64,000 nucleotides of DNA from Sapria himalayana (GCA_029783825.1 JAREIK010008076.1:62001-126000); one strand, 5' to 3'; positions 1 through 12,825 are shown, numbered from the stretch's first letter. The notes: generated by a model not told the origin, from the sequence alone. A program made the numbers and translations.

Positions 1-1835
1 TATGCACAGGCGGTGGGTACATTGATAATAAGATGTAACATATTTTTTTATATTTTTTGTTTTAGTTATTAAAATATGTTTAGAATAAGTTATAAATGAA
101 TTTATTTGTTGTAATTTAAAAGTTTCATTTATAGTTTCTATTTTTATATAATGTAATTTAAAAATATTAAATTATTTAATACATTTTTGTTTAAAATATA
201 TAACAATCAATTTTAATTGTGTTTTCAAGTCTATATTAATAATTTTTATATATCTGTGAATATGTTTGTGTTTCTCCGAATTTTTTAGGTTGAGTTTTAG
301 CCTATTATATGTATGTAAAAGCCTATTATCAGTAGCGATAGCCGCATCAGTGGCGGCAGAAGTAGAGGCAGGCGAGGCAGTGGAGGCAGTGGCAGCATTA
401 GTGGTGGCTTCGGCATCAACAGGCAGCACTGGCTATAGTGGCAGCAACAGCAACAGTGCTAGCGGAGGCAGCACCGGCAGCAGCCGTAGTGGCGGCTACA
501 CAGGTCAGCTATGGAAGCACCGGCACAACCACAACGATAGTGGCAGCAGTGACAGGGGTTGCAGTGATAGTGGGAGCAGCATGAACGGCAACAAATGTGG
601 TATATACGTACATATATAGTCAGTATATATGTACATTTAATTCTGCATTATTTTATGTACATATATACTGAATATATATGTACTCGATATTTATGTATGC
701 ATAATACTACAATGGAAGTAGTCGCAGGAGTGGCAGCAACAACAACAATGGCAACAGGGGTAGGAGCGGCAACGGGAGCAGCAGCAACAACACCAAATGA
801 GGTACATACATACGAATAAAGTCAGTATATACGTACATATAATACTGTAATATTTTATGTATATATTTTCTGAGTATATTTGTGCTCAGTTTATATGTAC
901 ACTTAATACTATTATTTATATGTATATATACTGTAGTAATATATGTACGAGTGAATTGCTGGTATATATTTAGATATATACTGCATGATTATATATGTAT
1001 CAAAACTTATGACAGAGTGGTTTAATTTTCTTACAGATGTGATACCGTATTGTTCATCATACAAATCTTCTATAAGTGATGGGATTTTTCACTAGATAAT
1101 TACGTGCCGTGACTCGGAAAGCTTTGTCGCAGTATAAAAATGATGATCGGAGGAGCAGAGGGAGAGAAAACAACATCAATGTATGGATATATTATACTTC
1201 ATGCAATATCGGTAGATACATTGATGAATAAAAATAAAAGTTTGTTAATTTTTTGTTTCAATTATGTAAAATATTGAATTTGAATAAGATATTAAATGAT
1301 TTTATTTTTTGTTTATTATAAATTATTTATAGTTTCAATTTTTATTCAATATGATTTAAAAATAATAAATTATTTAATTAAAAAATTTTAAATTTTTTAA
1401 AATTCTGTAATTATTTTTGAAATTAAAATAGCTAGGGAAAATTTCTAGCTAAATTAGCGAGGGAAAAATTCCATTCTAATTTAGACAAGGAAATTCCCCT
1501 ATCTATTTTGCTAGAGAAATATTAAAATTAGCGACGGAATAATTTTTCTAATGCTAGGGACATTAGATAGGGATTCATGCATCGTTATTTTTGTTTAGCG
1601 ATGGAATATTTCGTTTATATTGCTATTTTAGCAACGAATTTTTCTTTTTTATCAAGGGAATTTTTCGTCGATAATTTTTAAGCTATGGAAAATTCCGTAG
1701 CTAAAATTTAGCAAAAAGCACTTTAGAAAGGGACACGATCTGTTGGTATTACATCGCTATTTACCATTTAGCGACGGAAATTTCCCATATAACTAGGGAA
1801 TTGTCCCTAGCTATATGGGATTTTTCTTGTTGTGG
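1..1835 (+). mobile_element. CACTA transposon copy A, 3' half with right terminus
   Basis: Right-hand part of a CACTA (En/Spm) element. Positions 1430-1820 hold dense subterminal repeats of the types GCTAGGGAA and TAGCGACGGAA in both orientations, which are transposase-binding arrays in this superfamily. The block ends at 1821-1835 with TTTTTCTTGTTGTGG, a decayed CACTACAAGAAA-type terminus read from the other strand. The order of parts from 600 to 1835 (minisatellite, a 200-bp conserved stretch at 1010-1210 containing TTGATGAATAAAA, AT-rich stretch, subterminal repeats) repeats in copy B (2360-4145) and, inverted, at 45523-47220. No transposase is visible in this copy. The downstream sequence at 1836 resumes with GGTAGATACATTGATGAATA, an internal family motif, which suggests copy A sits inside an older copy. 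Confidence 0.7.
314..800 (+). repeat. GC-rich trinucleotide (GGC/CAG-like) island
   Basis: A stretch of degenerate GGC/AGC/GTG/CAG triplets in two parts (about 314-600 and 715-798), separated by about 110 bp of TATATGTACATATA minisatellite. One open frame (266-619) would give a Gly/Ser/Ala-rich low-complexity peptide, with no domain and no recognisable relative. The composition is far more GC-rich than anything nearby. I treat it as a triplet repeat inside the CACTA copy, not as a gene. A low-complexity exon captured by the element remains possible. Confidence 0.55.
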
Positions 1836-2359
1836 TTGGTAGATACATTGATGAATAAGATGTAATAAAATTTTGTTATATTTTTGTTTTATCTATGTTA
1901 GATAAGGGTTGCTTAGATTGCAGTTATTCAAAATTATTATTCAAATAATTTTTTCATCATTTTGTGTTGCTCATTAGCATGGTGTGTGCTCCATTTTTTT
2001 TGTTCAAGTTTCTTATTGATTTGTTCAGGGTTACTGATACAGACGATCAGTCTCTATTTCATCTGCTAGTACTTTTATTAGCTTGTCAGCTTAGTCATGG
2101 TTTGGAAGAGCAACCCACTTATAAGCCTTGGGACCGGGAAAGAGTTCAGATTGCGAGGAGGCAAGATGTTAACTTTGATGCTCCAAGCCTGGCTCATGGC
2201 TCGTCTTCTAGGTTTTTCTCTAAGTGTTTTCAGAGATATTTTCCAAAATTTAAATAATCTTCGTATTTCTTATTTATGTTGATAGTGGAGTTTTGTGCCA
2301 TCTTTGTGAAGTATAAATGGGATAATACTGATTTGTCATAGTTTTGTGTCATGTGGCGC
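1836..2359. other. AT-rich spacer between CACTA copies, one unassigned ORF
   Basis: This stretch begins with family-internal sequence (1836-1880) and continues as non-repetitive AT-rich DNA. A 97-codon open frame on + at 1964-2257 begins with a hydrophobic stretch but resembles no family I know and has no supporting context. I do not call it a gene. Confidence 0.35.
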
Positions 2360-3315
2360 TGTGATTATATATATATATATATACATATAATACTGAAGTA
2401 TATAAGTACATATATACTACGGTATATAGTGCATATATACTTTGTATATATGTACGTATATACCGAGTACATATATACTACAGTATTATATGTATATATA
2501 AACTCATTATATACATAATTATATATTAAGTATATAGGTGCATATAAACTCAGTATATACCTGCATATATACTTCGTATATATGTGCATATATACTTGGT
2601 ATATACATGCATATAAACTGGCTATATACGTGCTTATAAACTCGGTATATACGCACGTATATACTCGATATATATGCACGTATATACTCGGTATATATGC
2701 AGTATATACTATAGTATATACTTACGTATATATTGTAGTATATGTACAGATAATACTGTAGTATTATATGCACATATATACTCAGTATATACGTACATTT
2801 ATACTTAGTATATATGTGCATATAAACTCAGTATATACGTGCATATATTCTCAATATATATGTACATATATACTCAGTATATATGATCATATATACTAGG
2901 TATATACGTACATATATACTAGGTATATATGTATATACTCGGTATATACGTATTATATACTTGGTATATACGTACTATTTACTCTGTATATAAGTACTAT
3001 ATACTCTTTATATACATATATATATACTCGGTATATACATACGTATACTTGGTATATATGTATATATATACTCAGTATATACGTACGTATATACTACAGT
3101 ATATGTACATATAATACTGTAGTTTTATATGTAAATATAATACTATAGTATTAAATGTACGTATATACCGAGTATATAAGTACTCAGTATATATGCATAT
3201 ATAATACTGTAGTATATATGTAGATATACTACATAAATATATGTAACGTGTGAAATGCTAGTATATATGTACATATAGACTGTAGTATATATGTACATAT
3301 ATACTACAGTATTAT
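2360..3315. repeat. Palindromic TATATACGTACATATATAC-type minisatellite (copy B)
   Basis: Nearly 1 kb of degenerate units of about 20-25 bp built from TATATACGTACATATA followed by ACTCGGTA, ACTGTAGTA or ACTAGGTA. The core is close to its own reverse complement, so the whole tract can form hairpins. The same minisatellite occurs at 600-1000 and, in the inverted element, at 46350-46520 and 46890-47215. In each case it lies just inside the 3' subterminal region of the same CACTA family. ORFs across it are artefacts. Confidence 0.85.
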
Positions 3316-4145
3316 GTATTTATCTAAACATAACTTTATTTATTTATTAATTTTTATTTTATTGGCTGCTTTAAATTTTGTATAGATATGGTACCACATT
3401 ATTCCCCATATGAAGATTGTATAAGTGAAGGGATTTTTTACTAGACATGAAGAATCGCAACTTAGACAGCTTTCTTGCAGTAGAAAGATGATGATCAGAT
3501 GAGTAGAGAAAAAGATATCAACGTCACTGGATGGATAGATTATATATTATGCATTGTAGGTAGATACATTGATGAATAAAATGAAATACAATGTTGTTAT
3601 GTTTTGTTTGAATTATGTAAATTATTGAAATAGAATAATTAATTAAATGATTTTATTTTTTGTTAATCATAAATTATTTTGTATAGTTTTAGTTTTAATT
3701 CAATTTAATATAAAAATATAAATATTTTGAAAAATAAAAAAATAAAATTTCCTTGTTAATTTAGATAGAGAAATTATTATTTTAGCTAGGGATATTTCCA
3801 TCACTAAAACATTAGCTAGGAGCTATTTCCATCGCTAATTTTTAGTGATGAGCACTTTAGATTGGGAAAGTTTCCGTCATTATATAAGTTTAGCGACAGA
3901 AAAGCCCCATTTAGCTAGAGAAATTTCCCTTGCTAATTTAGCTAGGGAAATTAATATTTTAGCTAGGGATATCATCGTCGCTAAAATTTTAGCTAGGATC
4001 TCTTTCCCTCGCTAATTTTTAGCGACAAATAGGTAAGATTGGGAAAGCTACCATCGTTAATCTGTCACTATATCCCGTTTAACGATGAAAAACCCTCATT
4101 TGGCTAGGCAATTTTCCCTAGCTATTTGCGATTTTTTTTGTAGTG
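2360..4145 (+). mobile_element. CACTA transposon copy B, 3' half with intact-looking terminus
   Basis: Second parallel copy of the 3' half. After the minisatellite come a conserved stretch (3380-3560, parallel to 1020-1210), an AT-rich stretch, and subterminal repeats at 3770-4120 (GCTAGGGAAATTTCC and TAGCGACAGAA types). The terminus TTTTTTTTGTAGTG ends exactly at 4145 and is the reverse complement of CACTACAAAAAAAA. The GATA tetranucleotide array begins within about a dozen bases of this terminus. Confidence 0.8.
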
Positions 4146-4720
4146 TACATACAGATAGATAGGTAGATATATATAGAAATATATACAAATAGAAAGATAT
4201 ACATACATACATATATATATAATATAAAGAGAAATAGATAGTGAGTGAAAGATAAATAGATAAATAAACAACTATAGAGATAGATAGAAAAGATAGATAG
4301 ATAAAAAATTGACATGTATATATAGAATGAGAGATTGACATATAAGAAAATAGACAGATAAATAGATAGATTGTTAAACAGATAGATAGTTACATAGATA
4401 GATAGATAGACAAATAAATAGATAGACAAATAAATAGATAGATAGACATATAGATAGATAGATAGATAGATAAACAAATAGATAAATAGACAGGTATACA
4501 AAAATAAAGATACATAGATAAATAGATAGATTGAAAAATAGATAAACAAATAGATTGATATATATAGATAGATATATCAATTGATATATATAATGACAGA
4601 AAGATAGATAAATAGATAGACATATAGACAAATAGACAGATAGATAGATAGACACATAGATAGATATATAGATAGATACATAGACATACAGATAAATAGA
4701 TAGACAAATAGAGAGTTAGT

Positions 4721-4751
<31 letters not shown>

Positions 4752-6750
4752 ATAGTTATACAGATAGACATATAGATATAGAGACACACATATAAATAGG
4801 CATTTAACTTATAGATATTTAGTCAATTAGATAGCTAAATAGATAGACAAATAGACTGATAAATGGATAGATTGATAGATAGACGTATAGAAAAATACAT
4901 AGATATATTCTAAAATATATAGATAGACCTACAGAAAGATTCATAGATAGACAATTAGATAGATAGACAAATAGATAGGTAGATAGTTAGATATATAGAT
5001 TGATAGACAATTAGATAGATAATTAGATAGACATATAAACACATAGACTCACAAATAGACATATAGATAGATAGTTATATAAATAGATAGCTAGAGAGAT
5101 AGACATACAGACACTTAAAAAGACAAATAGTTTGATAGTTAGACAGATAGACAGATAGACTAACATAAAGACATACATATAGATAGGTATATATATAGAA
5201 ATATATTCAAATAGAAATATAAATATAAAGATAGATAGATATATAAATATATATATAGATTGAGAAATAGTTAGTTAAACTGATAAAGATAAATAGATAG
5301 ATATACAAAAAGTAAAATAGATAGATAGCCAAATAGACAAATAGATAGGTAGTAGATAAATATATACATAGATAGACATTTGATAGATAGACTGGTAGAC
5401 AGATAGATAGATAGACATATAAATAGATAGATTGATAGGCATATAGACATATAAACATATAGACTGATAGAATGATATATTCATAGATTATTACATAAAT
5501 GGATTATTAGACATATCGACATGTATAATAAATAGACAGGATGAAAGATAGACATACAGATAGACAGATTGATAGATAGTTAGATAGATAAACAAATAGA
5601 CAAATAGACTAATAGATAAATAGACAAATAGACAAATAGATAAATAGACATATAGACATATATACAAATAGATAGATTGATATATATATACATTGATAGA
5701 GAGATATACAGATAGAATGGTAGTTAAAAAGTAGATAGACATATAGACAAATGCATAGATACACAAATAGAAAGATAGATTGATTTATAGATACACAGAT
5801 ACATAGATAGACATATAAAAATATATATAGATATACAGATAGATAGATAGATAGATAGAAACTCAAATAAACAGATAGATAGATATATAGCTATAATTTA
5901 GACAAAAAGATAGATTTTCATATAGGTAGATTGATAGATAGTTAGTTAGATAGAGAGATAGATAGTGAGATAGATAGATAGATAGATATATAGATAGATA
6001 TATATACTAATAGATAGATATGTAGATTGCTTGATTGAAACACTAAAATACTTATAGACTGATAGATAGATAGATAAATTGATAAATAAATAAGTAGATA
6101 AATAGGTAGATAGATAGACATATAGATAGATAGATAAATAAGTAGATAAATATGTAGATAGACAATTACATAGATAGACAAATAGATGGATACATAGATA
6201 GATAGATATATATATATATATATAGACAAATCAATAGATAGATAGTTCAATAGATAAATAGGTAGAAAATAGTTAGATTGATAGATATAATCAAAAATAG
6301 ATAGATACATAGATAAATCGATAAACAGATAGTCTAATAGACAGATATATAAATAAACAAATAGATATATAAACATATAAATAGATATATAAATAAATAT
6401 ATATACAAATAAAAAATATATAAATAGGTAGATAAATAGATATACAGATAGATATATAGGAATATAGTCAAGATAGGAAATAGAAAGTTAGATAGATCGA
6501 CTAATATATTGATAGATAGATATCAAGATATATAGATATATAGATAGACATTTAAACATATAGATAGAGAGACATATATGCTTATAGATAGATAGCCAGT
6601 ATTATATCTTGACTATTAGAAAAATAAATAAATAGATAATTAAATAGATAAATAAATAGATAGATAGATAGATATATTATTATACAAATAGAAAGCTATA
6701 TACACATAAAATATTGATAGAAACACATAAAGACAAATAGAAAGATATCA
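4146..6750 (-). repeat. Degenerate GATA/TATC array 1 (2.6 kb)
   Basis: About 2.6 kb of GATA-type tetranucleotide on +, so TATC on minus, with abundant GACA, AATA, CATA and GAAA variants. It is bounded on the left by a CACTA terminus (4145) and on the right by a truncated CACTA ORF2 (6751). Long minus-strand reading frames rich in Tyr, Leu, Ser and Ile follow from TATC having no stop codon in any frame. They are not genes. Confidence 0.95.
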
Positions 6751-6850
6751 CTACATTTAGGACATCTGCTTTTGCATTGTATTTTAATTTATTTCATTGC
6801 ATCATTCAATTCTTTCATTTCTTGTATTTCTTCCTTCAAATGAATCTAAT
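6751..6850 (-). pseudogene. CACTA ORF2 (Transposase_24-type) 3' fragment
   Basis: About 100 bp that aligns by eye with 48190-48335. Both share GGACATCTGCT, TTGCATT, then TTTCATTTCTTG and TTTCTTCCTTCAAAT. In the better copy this encodes, on minus, the lysine/glutamate-rich coiled-coil tail of the En/Spm-family ORF2 protein. Similarity starts exactly where array 1 ends, so the coding sequence is cut at the array boundary. No more of ORF2 is recognisable to the right. Confidence 0.6.
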
Positions 6851-8245
6851 ATTATTTACAACTATTATTTCTAAATTGCATTCTACCAAACATACCTTAT
6901 CATTAATAACTTCGAACCATCATATTACAAACAAAATTTCATTTCAAAAAAAAAGCAATGCACGCTTATGTGGATGGTACTTTATATATGGATGCTAATG
7001 GTAAATCTTTTTTAGCCTGATAATTGTGTAGAACTTGATTGCTATGGAATTTCAAAAAAAGAAATTCTAAAATAATGCAATGGAATCAAAACCAAACATA
7101 TTACTACTCCAATGAAGTGCTTTCCGAACAATGAATTTTCAAAACTATTTAATTTATGTTTGATACTTAGATTACAAACAAACATCTTAGGTTTGAGACG
7201 TACATCCAAGGATGATACGACTTGGATTCGAGACTTTTCAGATATAACTAGTTTAATTTTTAATAATAACACTGTTTAGATATGAATATCACCCAAATTC
7301 CAATCAAAGTGAGAGCCTTGCTCACTAGATATGATTTATACTTGTTTACTTAGATTACAAACAATTATACACATTAATATTTACACATATAATAATTAGA
7401 ACAAACACATCCAATTATAGTAATTTAATAATGAGATATTACCAGATAGCCATCTATTAATATAGGGTGAACATGAACAAATGAGCCACAAAAAAATTTT
7501 AAAAAAACAATGGACAAATTAATTCAAAGTGTGTATCTTAAATTCAAAGGAGGAGGGAACACATACAAGCAATATGAGGAATAAGGGAATATATAAAAAA
7601 ATTTGCTTGCTGCAACAATAATGGTGAATGAAGCATGAGCAATCAAATTCACGTAAAATGAGTTCCTCCAATCCACTTTTGAATTTTCAGTAGCTAAATT
7701 ATCCAAAAGCTGAAAAAAAGAAAAAAACTAAATAGAGAGATTAACAACATACACAACATTAAACATAAAAAATAGTATATCGGTATATTCATGTTTTATA
7801 GATTAAATTCAAATTGGAAAATAATTACACTTTAGATGATAACTCACAAATTTACCAAATCTTTAACTTCCCAAGTAATATTTGGCAGCAAGACAATATC
7901 ACAATTACCTACATTCCTACATGAAGAAATCTTCTATTTATTTAGTGTTGACACCAAGAGACCAAACGGAAGAAGTTTTTGTGTCAATAGAAACATGTGT
8001 ATCACTTTTACTCTCTTTAGTATCACCAAACACACTCGATACTAAAATATTTATTTTGCTCCATCCATCATTGACATTGCAAGAAGATGACCGACAACCA
8101 TATTTAACAAAAAAGTAACAAACTTAACAACCTTGACTATCCCACATGCAAATCCTTTGTCGATCTGGTCAGCCTCCTTAACAAGCTTTTCAGGAGTTAG
8201 AGAAAAAAGTATATATACCAACTAGGATTATCACTTTTATTTTGA
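6851..8245 (-). other. AT-rich stretch with unrecognised exon-like pieces
   Basis: Mostly AT-rich single-copy sequence. On minus there are coding-like islands. At about 7715-7600, a pyrimidine tract plus CAG precedes an open segment that includes DNLATENSKVDWRNSFY and NLIAHASF. At about 8080-7915 there is an open segment including SVFGDTKESKSDTHVSID. At about 8210-8130 there is a segment with EKLVKEADQIDKGF. They lie on the same strand as the ADH and endoplasmin remnants upstream. I do not recognise the family with confidence. They could be exons of one decayed gene. Confidence 0.35.
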
Positions 8246-8545
8246 TCATGTATTTCTGTAGCATCTACAACATGGACAACATTTTCTCATGAGAGAAAAA
8301 ACTTCGTTAATCGTATCCACTATCAAATTATGTGTGATCAACCGATTTAACATGATCTCTTTGTTTATGTACACATCTACCAATGATGGAAGATCTGATT
8401 TAGGTTTCCATCCTCCAAGTAGAGATTTCTTCAATGTTTATCTATCAAGAAGAAAAGAATATAGTGATTATATATTTGGTTTCACTTTGATGCTCCTAAT
8501 GTAACTGTTAGGTCCCTTCCATCACAATAGGACTTAAAAGGCTAT
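8246..8545 (-). pseudogene. Zinc alcohol dehydrogenase C-terminal fragment (pseudogene)
   Basis: Read on minus from about 8545, the segment gives SYCDGRDLTVTLGA, then after a frameshift and two stops TLKKSLLGGWKPKSDLPSLV, followed by NKEIMLNRLITHNLIV and INEVFSLMR. This order matches the C-terminal part of plant zinc-dependent (class III/ADH-like) dehydrogenases: the segment around the GKTVVLG strand, the GR-T-LKG-FGGWKPK loop, the NKEI helix, the ITHNL segment, and the FDLMREGKCLRC tail. The catalytic zinc ligands and the nucleotide-binding glycine motif are not present, so this is a terminal fragment. At least two stops and one frameshift show it is dead. No upstream ADH exons are visible to 9885. 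Confidence 0.7.
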
Positions 8546-9885
8546 GGTGATCATTCTTGAATCTCCTACACATTCGAAAAAATAATCTTTTTTTTCCATT
8601 TGTGATCTTTTTGATGATCTTAAAAATATGGATTAGTCACATTGTGGGTTGGGTGGGTCAAACCTTTGGCTACCTCAAAACTTAGCAGACATATTTTGTA
8701 TAGCTATGTGGCTAAGTTCACTTTAACAGCACACCTAGAGTAGATTACCATGTTCACAAAGCTTGAAATGGTACAGTAGTGAAACATGAGCTTGCCATTG
8801 ATATAAAAGTGGGTCATCTAATCACTATGAATCAAGCCTCATCGTTCTAATCTAATGCTTCACTCACATTTGCTTTGCTTGATTTGTATTTCTTGCAACT
8901 CAATTCCAAAGTGGTGATGCCATTGTGACAATGGGAAGTGCAGATGACTTAGATCACTTCTCAAATTCGTGGGGATGACTCACCTTCATAAGATATGAAT
9001 CCAAGCTTATTATATTATAATTCAATCACCTCACTCTCATCAAAACACATTTCTAATATAATAAAACAAAAATACAATCATATAATACAATCAATTATAA
9101 ATCACACCAACCCACATCAATCCCATGTGCATTTGTTCTCTACTTTCTGTGATCCTTAACCAAGCTTATATACAGATGGACATGTATAACAATGTGAAAA
9201 TGTTAATCTTCCATGTGTTTAATGCAAGTGTAAAGCAATCCAATCATTTTAATAATAATAGATAGTGGATTTGCAAATGCACTAGGGATTTGAAAATATA
9301 ACCTTCTGTCACTTATGACCGGTACTTGTAATGAGTTTTAGAGAGTAGATTCGAAATTGAAAGCTCATGAGAGTTAAAGCATTTCTTGCCGAGACAGAAC
9401 CAATTTGCAAATAGAGCAATAGTCATGGAACAAAAAAATCCCACTAAACAAATTATGCCTAAAATCTGTGTTGCATGTAAGAGATCAATTCTTCAACTGC
9501 ACATTGGCTTTTGAGTGACTCTGAATATCTGATCAACATGCCCTGTAACTGAAAGAATTAAAAAACTCAAACCTAGCAAAATGAGATGATGCCATCAATT
9601 GAATAGACACAACAAATGATACACAAACCAAATATCAACTTGAAAAGCATTAAGATTCTTATAAACATGATGTTACACAATTAATTAATAGGCAATCGAT
9701 TAGGTTTTTTTTTTAAAATTTGAGCCTTTCATTTCATTTTCAGTTGAGAAAATTTGACAAAAACTAGATTAATAAAACACTAACTCATAAATAACTTGTT
9801 AGCTAACATAAACAGAGCTAGAGCAGAAATTACTTCCTCAAAATTGATCAAATACATATATCAATGATTCAAATAGATGATGAAG
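8546..9885. other. AT-rich spacer, nothing recognised
   Basis: No open frame of note, no repeat structure, and no similarity I can recognise on either strand. It separates the ADH remnant from the 3' end of the endoplasmin pseudogene. Confidence 0.4.
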
Positions 9886-12825
9886 TTACAGTATATCTTT
9901 GGAATCATCACCATGGACTTTATCAACCACCTCACTAGGGTTTGTTTTGTTTTTTTAGTTTGAGAACCATTTCTTCAGCATCATCATCTTTAACATCTGC
10001 ATCATGGCTGATGTCGAGGCTATACCATATGGAATTGTATATTTGAGAAGTGAATCCTTTAAGATTATCAAGGTTGAAACTGCTCTCCATTAATGCAATC
10101 TGGTACATTAGCCTAGTTGTTTGCCTTATGTGTTCATCCCATAGAAGACGTGCAAAAGGAGAATCAGAAGAATGGAATTCTATCAGGCTCTTGAGAAAGA
10201 AGTATTTATACGGGATTGGTTGTGACCCTCTCATGAAGCTCCTTAATAATTGGGTGCCTCGGGTTAATCTCAAGCATCCTTTTGCCATGCTTGTAGCTCC
10301 ACTTGCTTGCATATGATAGAGTCTATGACTTCATTATCACTGATCTTCACATCCTCCACCTTCATGCTCTCCTGGACACTTATCCACCACTTGGTCAGCT
10401 CCTTGAACATGGCCTTTACTTCTTTATCCGTGGTAGTTTTGCTTACTTTTAATCCTTCTTAGGACACATTCTGGAATTTTTTTTCTTAATGTTCCATCAG
10501 GTATTGCATCAAATACTCATCAACTAGGTCCATTAAGAAGATGACCTCTTATCCTTTCTTCTTGGCTCTTTTTAAAAATGAAGATTCTTCTAGTTGCCCT
10601 CTATTAGTTCATGTTATATAGAACAAGTTGCTTTGCTCCAGCTTCATCTTGAAAGTGTAATTATCCAGAGATGTAAACTTGCCATCTGACTTGTTGCTTT
10701 CGAATCATAGAAGTTTTGCCAGACGATTTCTATTTGAAGCATCCTAAATTATGTTTATTTTAATGGACTTTCCAAATTCTTTCCAAAACATTGCATATTG
10801 CCCCCTCCCATTTGCATTACTAGATGATGAGTCGACATCTATACCAGTCTGATTGTCATCATCATCAACACTCTCAAATGGATCCTTCACCTCAAGTTTT
10901 GTTTATCATGTCAAGCATCTTTCTGATTAGCATCTTCTTGATCATTTTCTGGTTGCCATGTTGTTGCATCATCTCTTGAGAAACATTGAGCAGCAACATA
11001 TCTGAATCAACAAGCCCCTTCAATAAACTGAGGTATTTAGGCAAGTATTTTATCAAACTATCAAAAATGAATACCCATCTCACATACAGCTTCAAGTTGG
11101 CCTTCTTGGTATTGAAAAAACTTTCGTACAGATCATGAAGAGCATTTGGAGGAATAAAAAGAAGAGTCTTGAACTCTATGTCACCTTCTATAGCGAAGTA
11201 ACTCCATGCGGTAGGCTTCTTATCACTGAAATCCTTTGACAAAGATTGATAGGACTTTTGGTATTCTTCCTTTATAACCTCCCTTGGATTCCTAAGCCAA
11301 ATTACCTTTACATCATTTAGAAGCTCCCACATCCGTATGCGGTTTCAGTGATTGTTTTTGTCTTTGGTTTCTCTTTCCCCTCTTCCTCTTCATGATCTTC
11401 ACCATCCTCATCCTCCATCTTATCCATCTTAGATTCCATCTTAGAAATGCTTTCTGCAATGGAAAAGAATCATGTTTGATAATTAAAAATGGTCGGATGA
11501 ACATAATAGCTTTTTTTGTCAATCGCATGCCTGCATCATCATCATCTTCATTTGACTCATCATCATCTGCAAGAACCTCTACATCAACATATTTGCTTGT
11601 CCATAAATTAATTGGTAAGTTAATGAATTCAGAATACCTTTTCACCAGTTCCTAAATCCAAAAAGTTGATAGCACTCAGAATGGATAATTAGAAACTAGC
11701 ACACAAGATACACATGAACTTTCAACTTGCTCTCATCAACATATTCCCCAGTTTCATCTTTTAGATGCAATCTAATTTTAGTTCTCGTTCCAAGTAGTTC
11801 GTTCCACATGTCCTCAGAGATTGAAAATGCTCCATTTTCCTTGGATTCCCATACATGCTTGAAAGACCACCACGAAAAAGTGAAGAGCAATTTTCAAAAG
11901 TATTTTAAAGCATGATAAATTGCCCTAAATGGCTTATTGCTTGTCTTTGTTAAGTTTGTTAACAACTTTCACATTATCTGTAACAAGATACATATGGTAG
12001 AATCCAATTCCAAATTGGCCAATCAGATTAATATCTCTACTAGTCTACATTTTCTTCACGAATGTTTCCAGCCATTATCCTTCATTATCATCCATAAAAT
12101 TTGACAACTTTGAGAAATTTCCAGTGAATGCCTGAAGTTCCTGATTCGGAAATCTTCCTAAGTTCTTGATCAAATCCTCCATCATGCATATGCTATAATC
12201 ATGATATAAAGAATCCTCTTCTCTTTATCCAACTTGATCTGCACTCACACCCGGTTTCAATGCACATCCATTGAAAATCAATTTCCATGAGCTAAACAAG
12301 CAAGTAAGGAAGCAAACCTGGATCTTGAGCTTGGCATCGTTGCCTTCACCTAAAACATCCCTATTAGTGAGAGAGAGAGAAACCTAATTTTTTCTAGTGT
12401 CTACATGGGACAACACTTGAATCTGGGAAGCATTACAAGAAGGAACACAAAAACAAAATTCCAAAACAATGCTTACGTTTGAGGCATTAGAAATCAACTC
12501 TCTGAAGAAAATATCTTTGTTATTGTAAAAAGAGTTTATGATGATATCCATCATCCTTGAAACCTTGGCCTGGAACTAGAATTTTTCTGTCTTACCTCGT
12601 AGTAGAGATCTATTCGAAATCAACTCTGCTTCCTTAAAACAATGAATATCATACCCAAGACATTGCTTTTCCACATAAGATTTACGAAAGAAGAATGAAC
12701 GTATATGTGAAACTTTTCACAACATCAGAATCAGTCGATTTGCCTTTTAGCACGGAACCAAGTCTATCCTTAACTTTGGGTGGATCAATTGGCATCAACA
12801 AATCTACTTCTGCATTCACATGATT
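9886..12825 (-). pseudogene. HSP90-7: Endoplasmin (ER HSP90, GRP94/HSP90-7) pseudogene, introns retained
   Basis: Decayed copy of the plant ER-lumen HSP90 chaperone (ATP-dependent client folding). Exon-like blocks run on minus in the correct order. N-terminal segment KGKSTDSDVVK (about 12715-12760); [20 protein letters not shown] (about 12500-12560); KIRFLSL; VLGEGNDAKLKIQ then IKLDKEK across a clean GT-AG intron (about 12245-12320); ATPase lid LIGQFGIGFY (about 12000-12030); GAFSISEDMWNELLG; KRYSEFINLPI; acidic charged linker (11340-11460); WELLNDVKVIWLRNP (about 11290-11335); LKYLPKYLSL-like middle domain; LVDEYLMQYL; FKELTKWW; EINPRHPIIKEL; QTTRLMYQIALMESSF; and a terminal KDIL in place of the ER-retention KDEL (stop at 9886-9888). 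Introns are retained, so it arose from genomic DNA and not from a processed transcript. It carries several stops, a frameshift near 11335, a deletion of about 25 codons near 10300 and a lost 5' splice GT near 11930. The first exon (signal peptide) is absent. Confidence 0.92.

Noticed and set aside
1964..2257. 97-codon frame as a small membrane protein gene
   Set aside because: It has a hydrophobic start, but no family resemblance, no regulatory context, and lies between two transposon copies.
2365..3114. Reading frames on both strands across the TATATACGTACATATA minisatellite
   Set aside because: They are translations of a short repeat, rich in Tyr and Ile, with overlapping frames on both strands and no conserved residues.
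6740..6760. CACTACATTTAGGACATC at the right edge of array 1 as a CACTA terminus
   Set aside because: Only CACTACA matches. The following bases align with the ORF2 coding sequence at 48190, where CTCCACATAGGACATC occurs, so the likeness is by chance.
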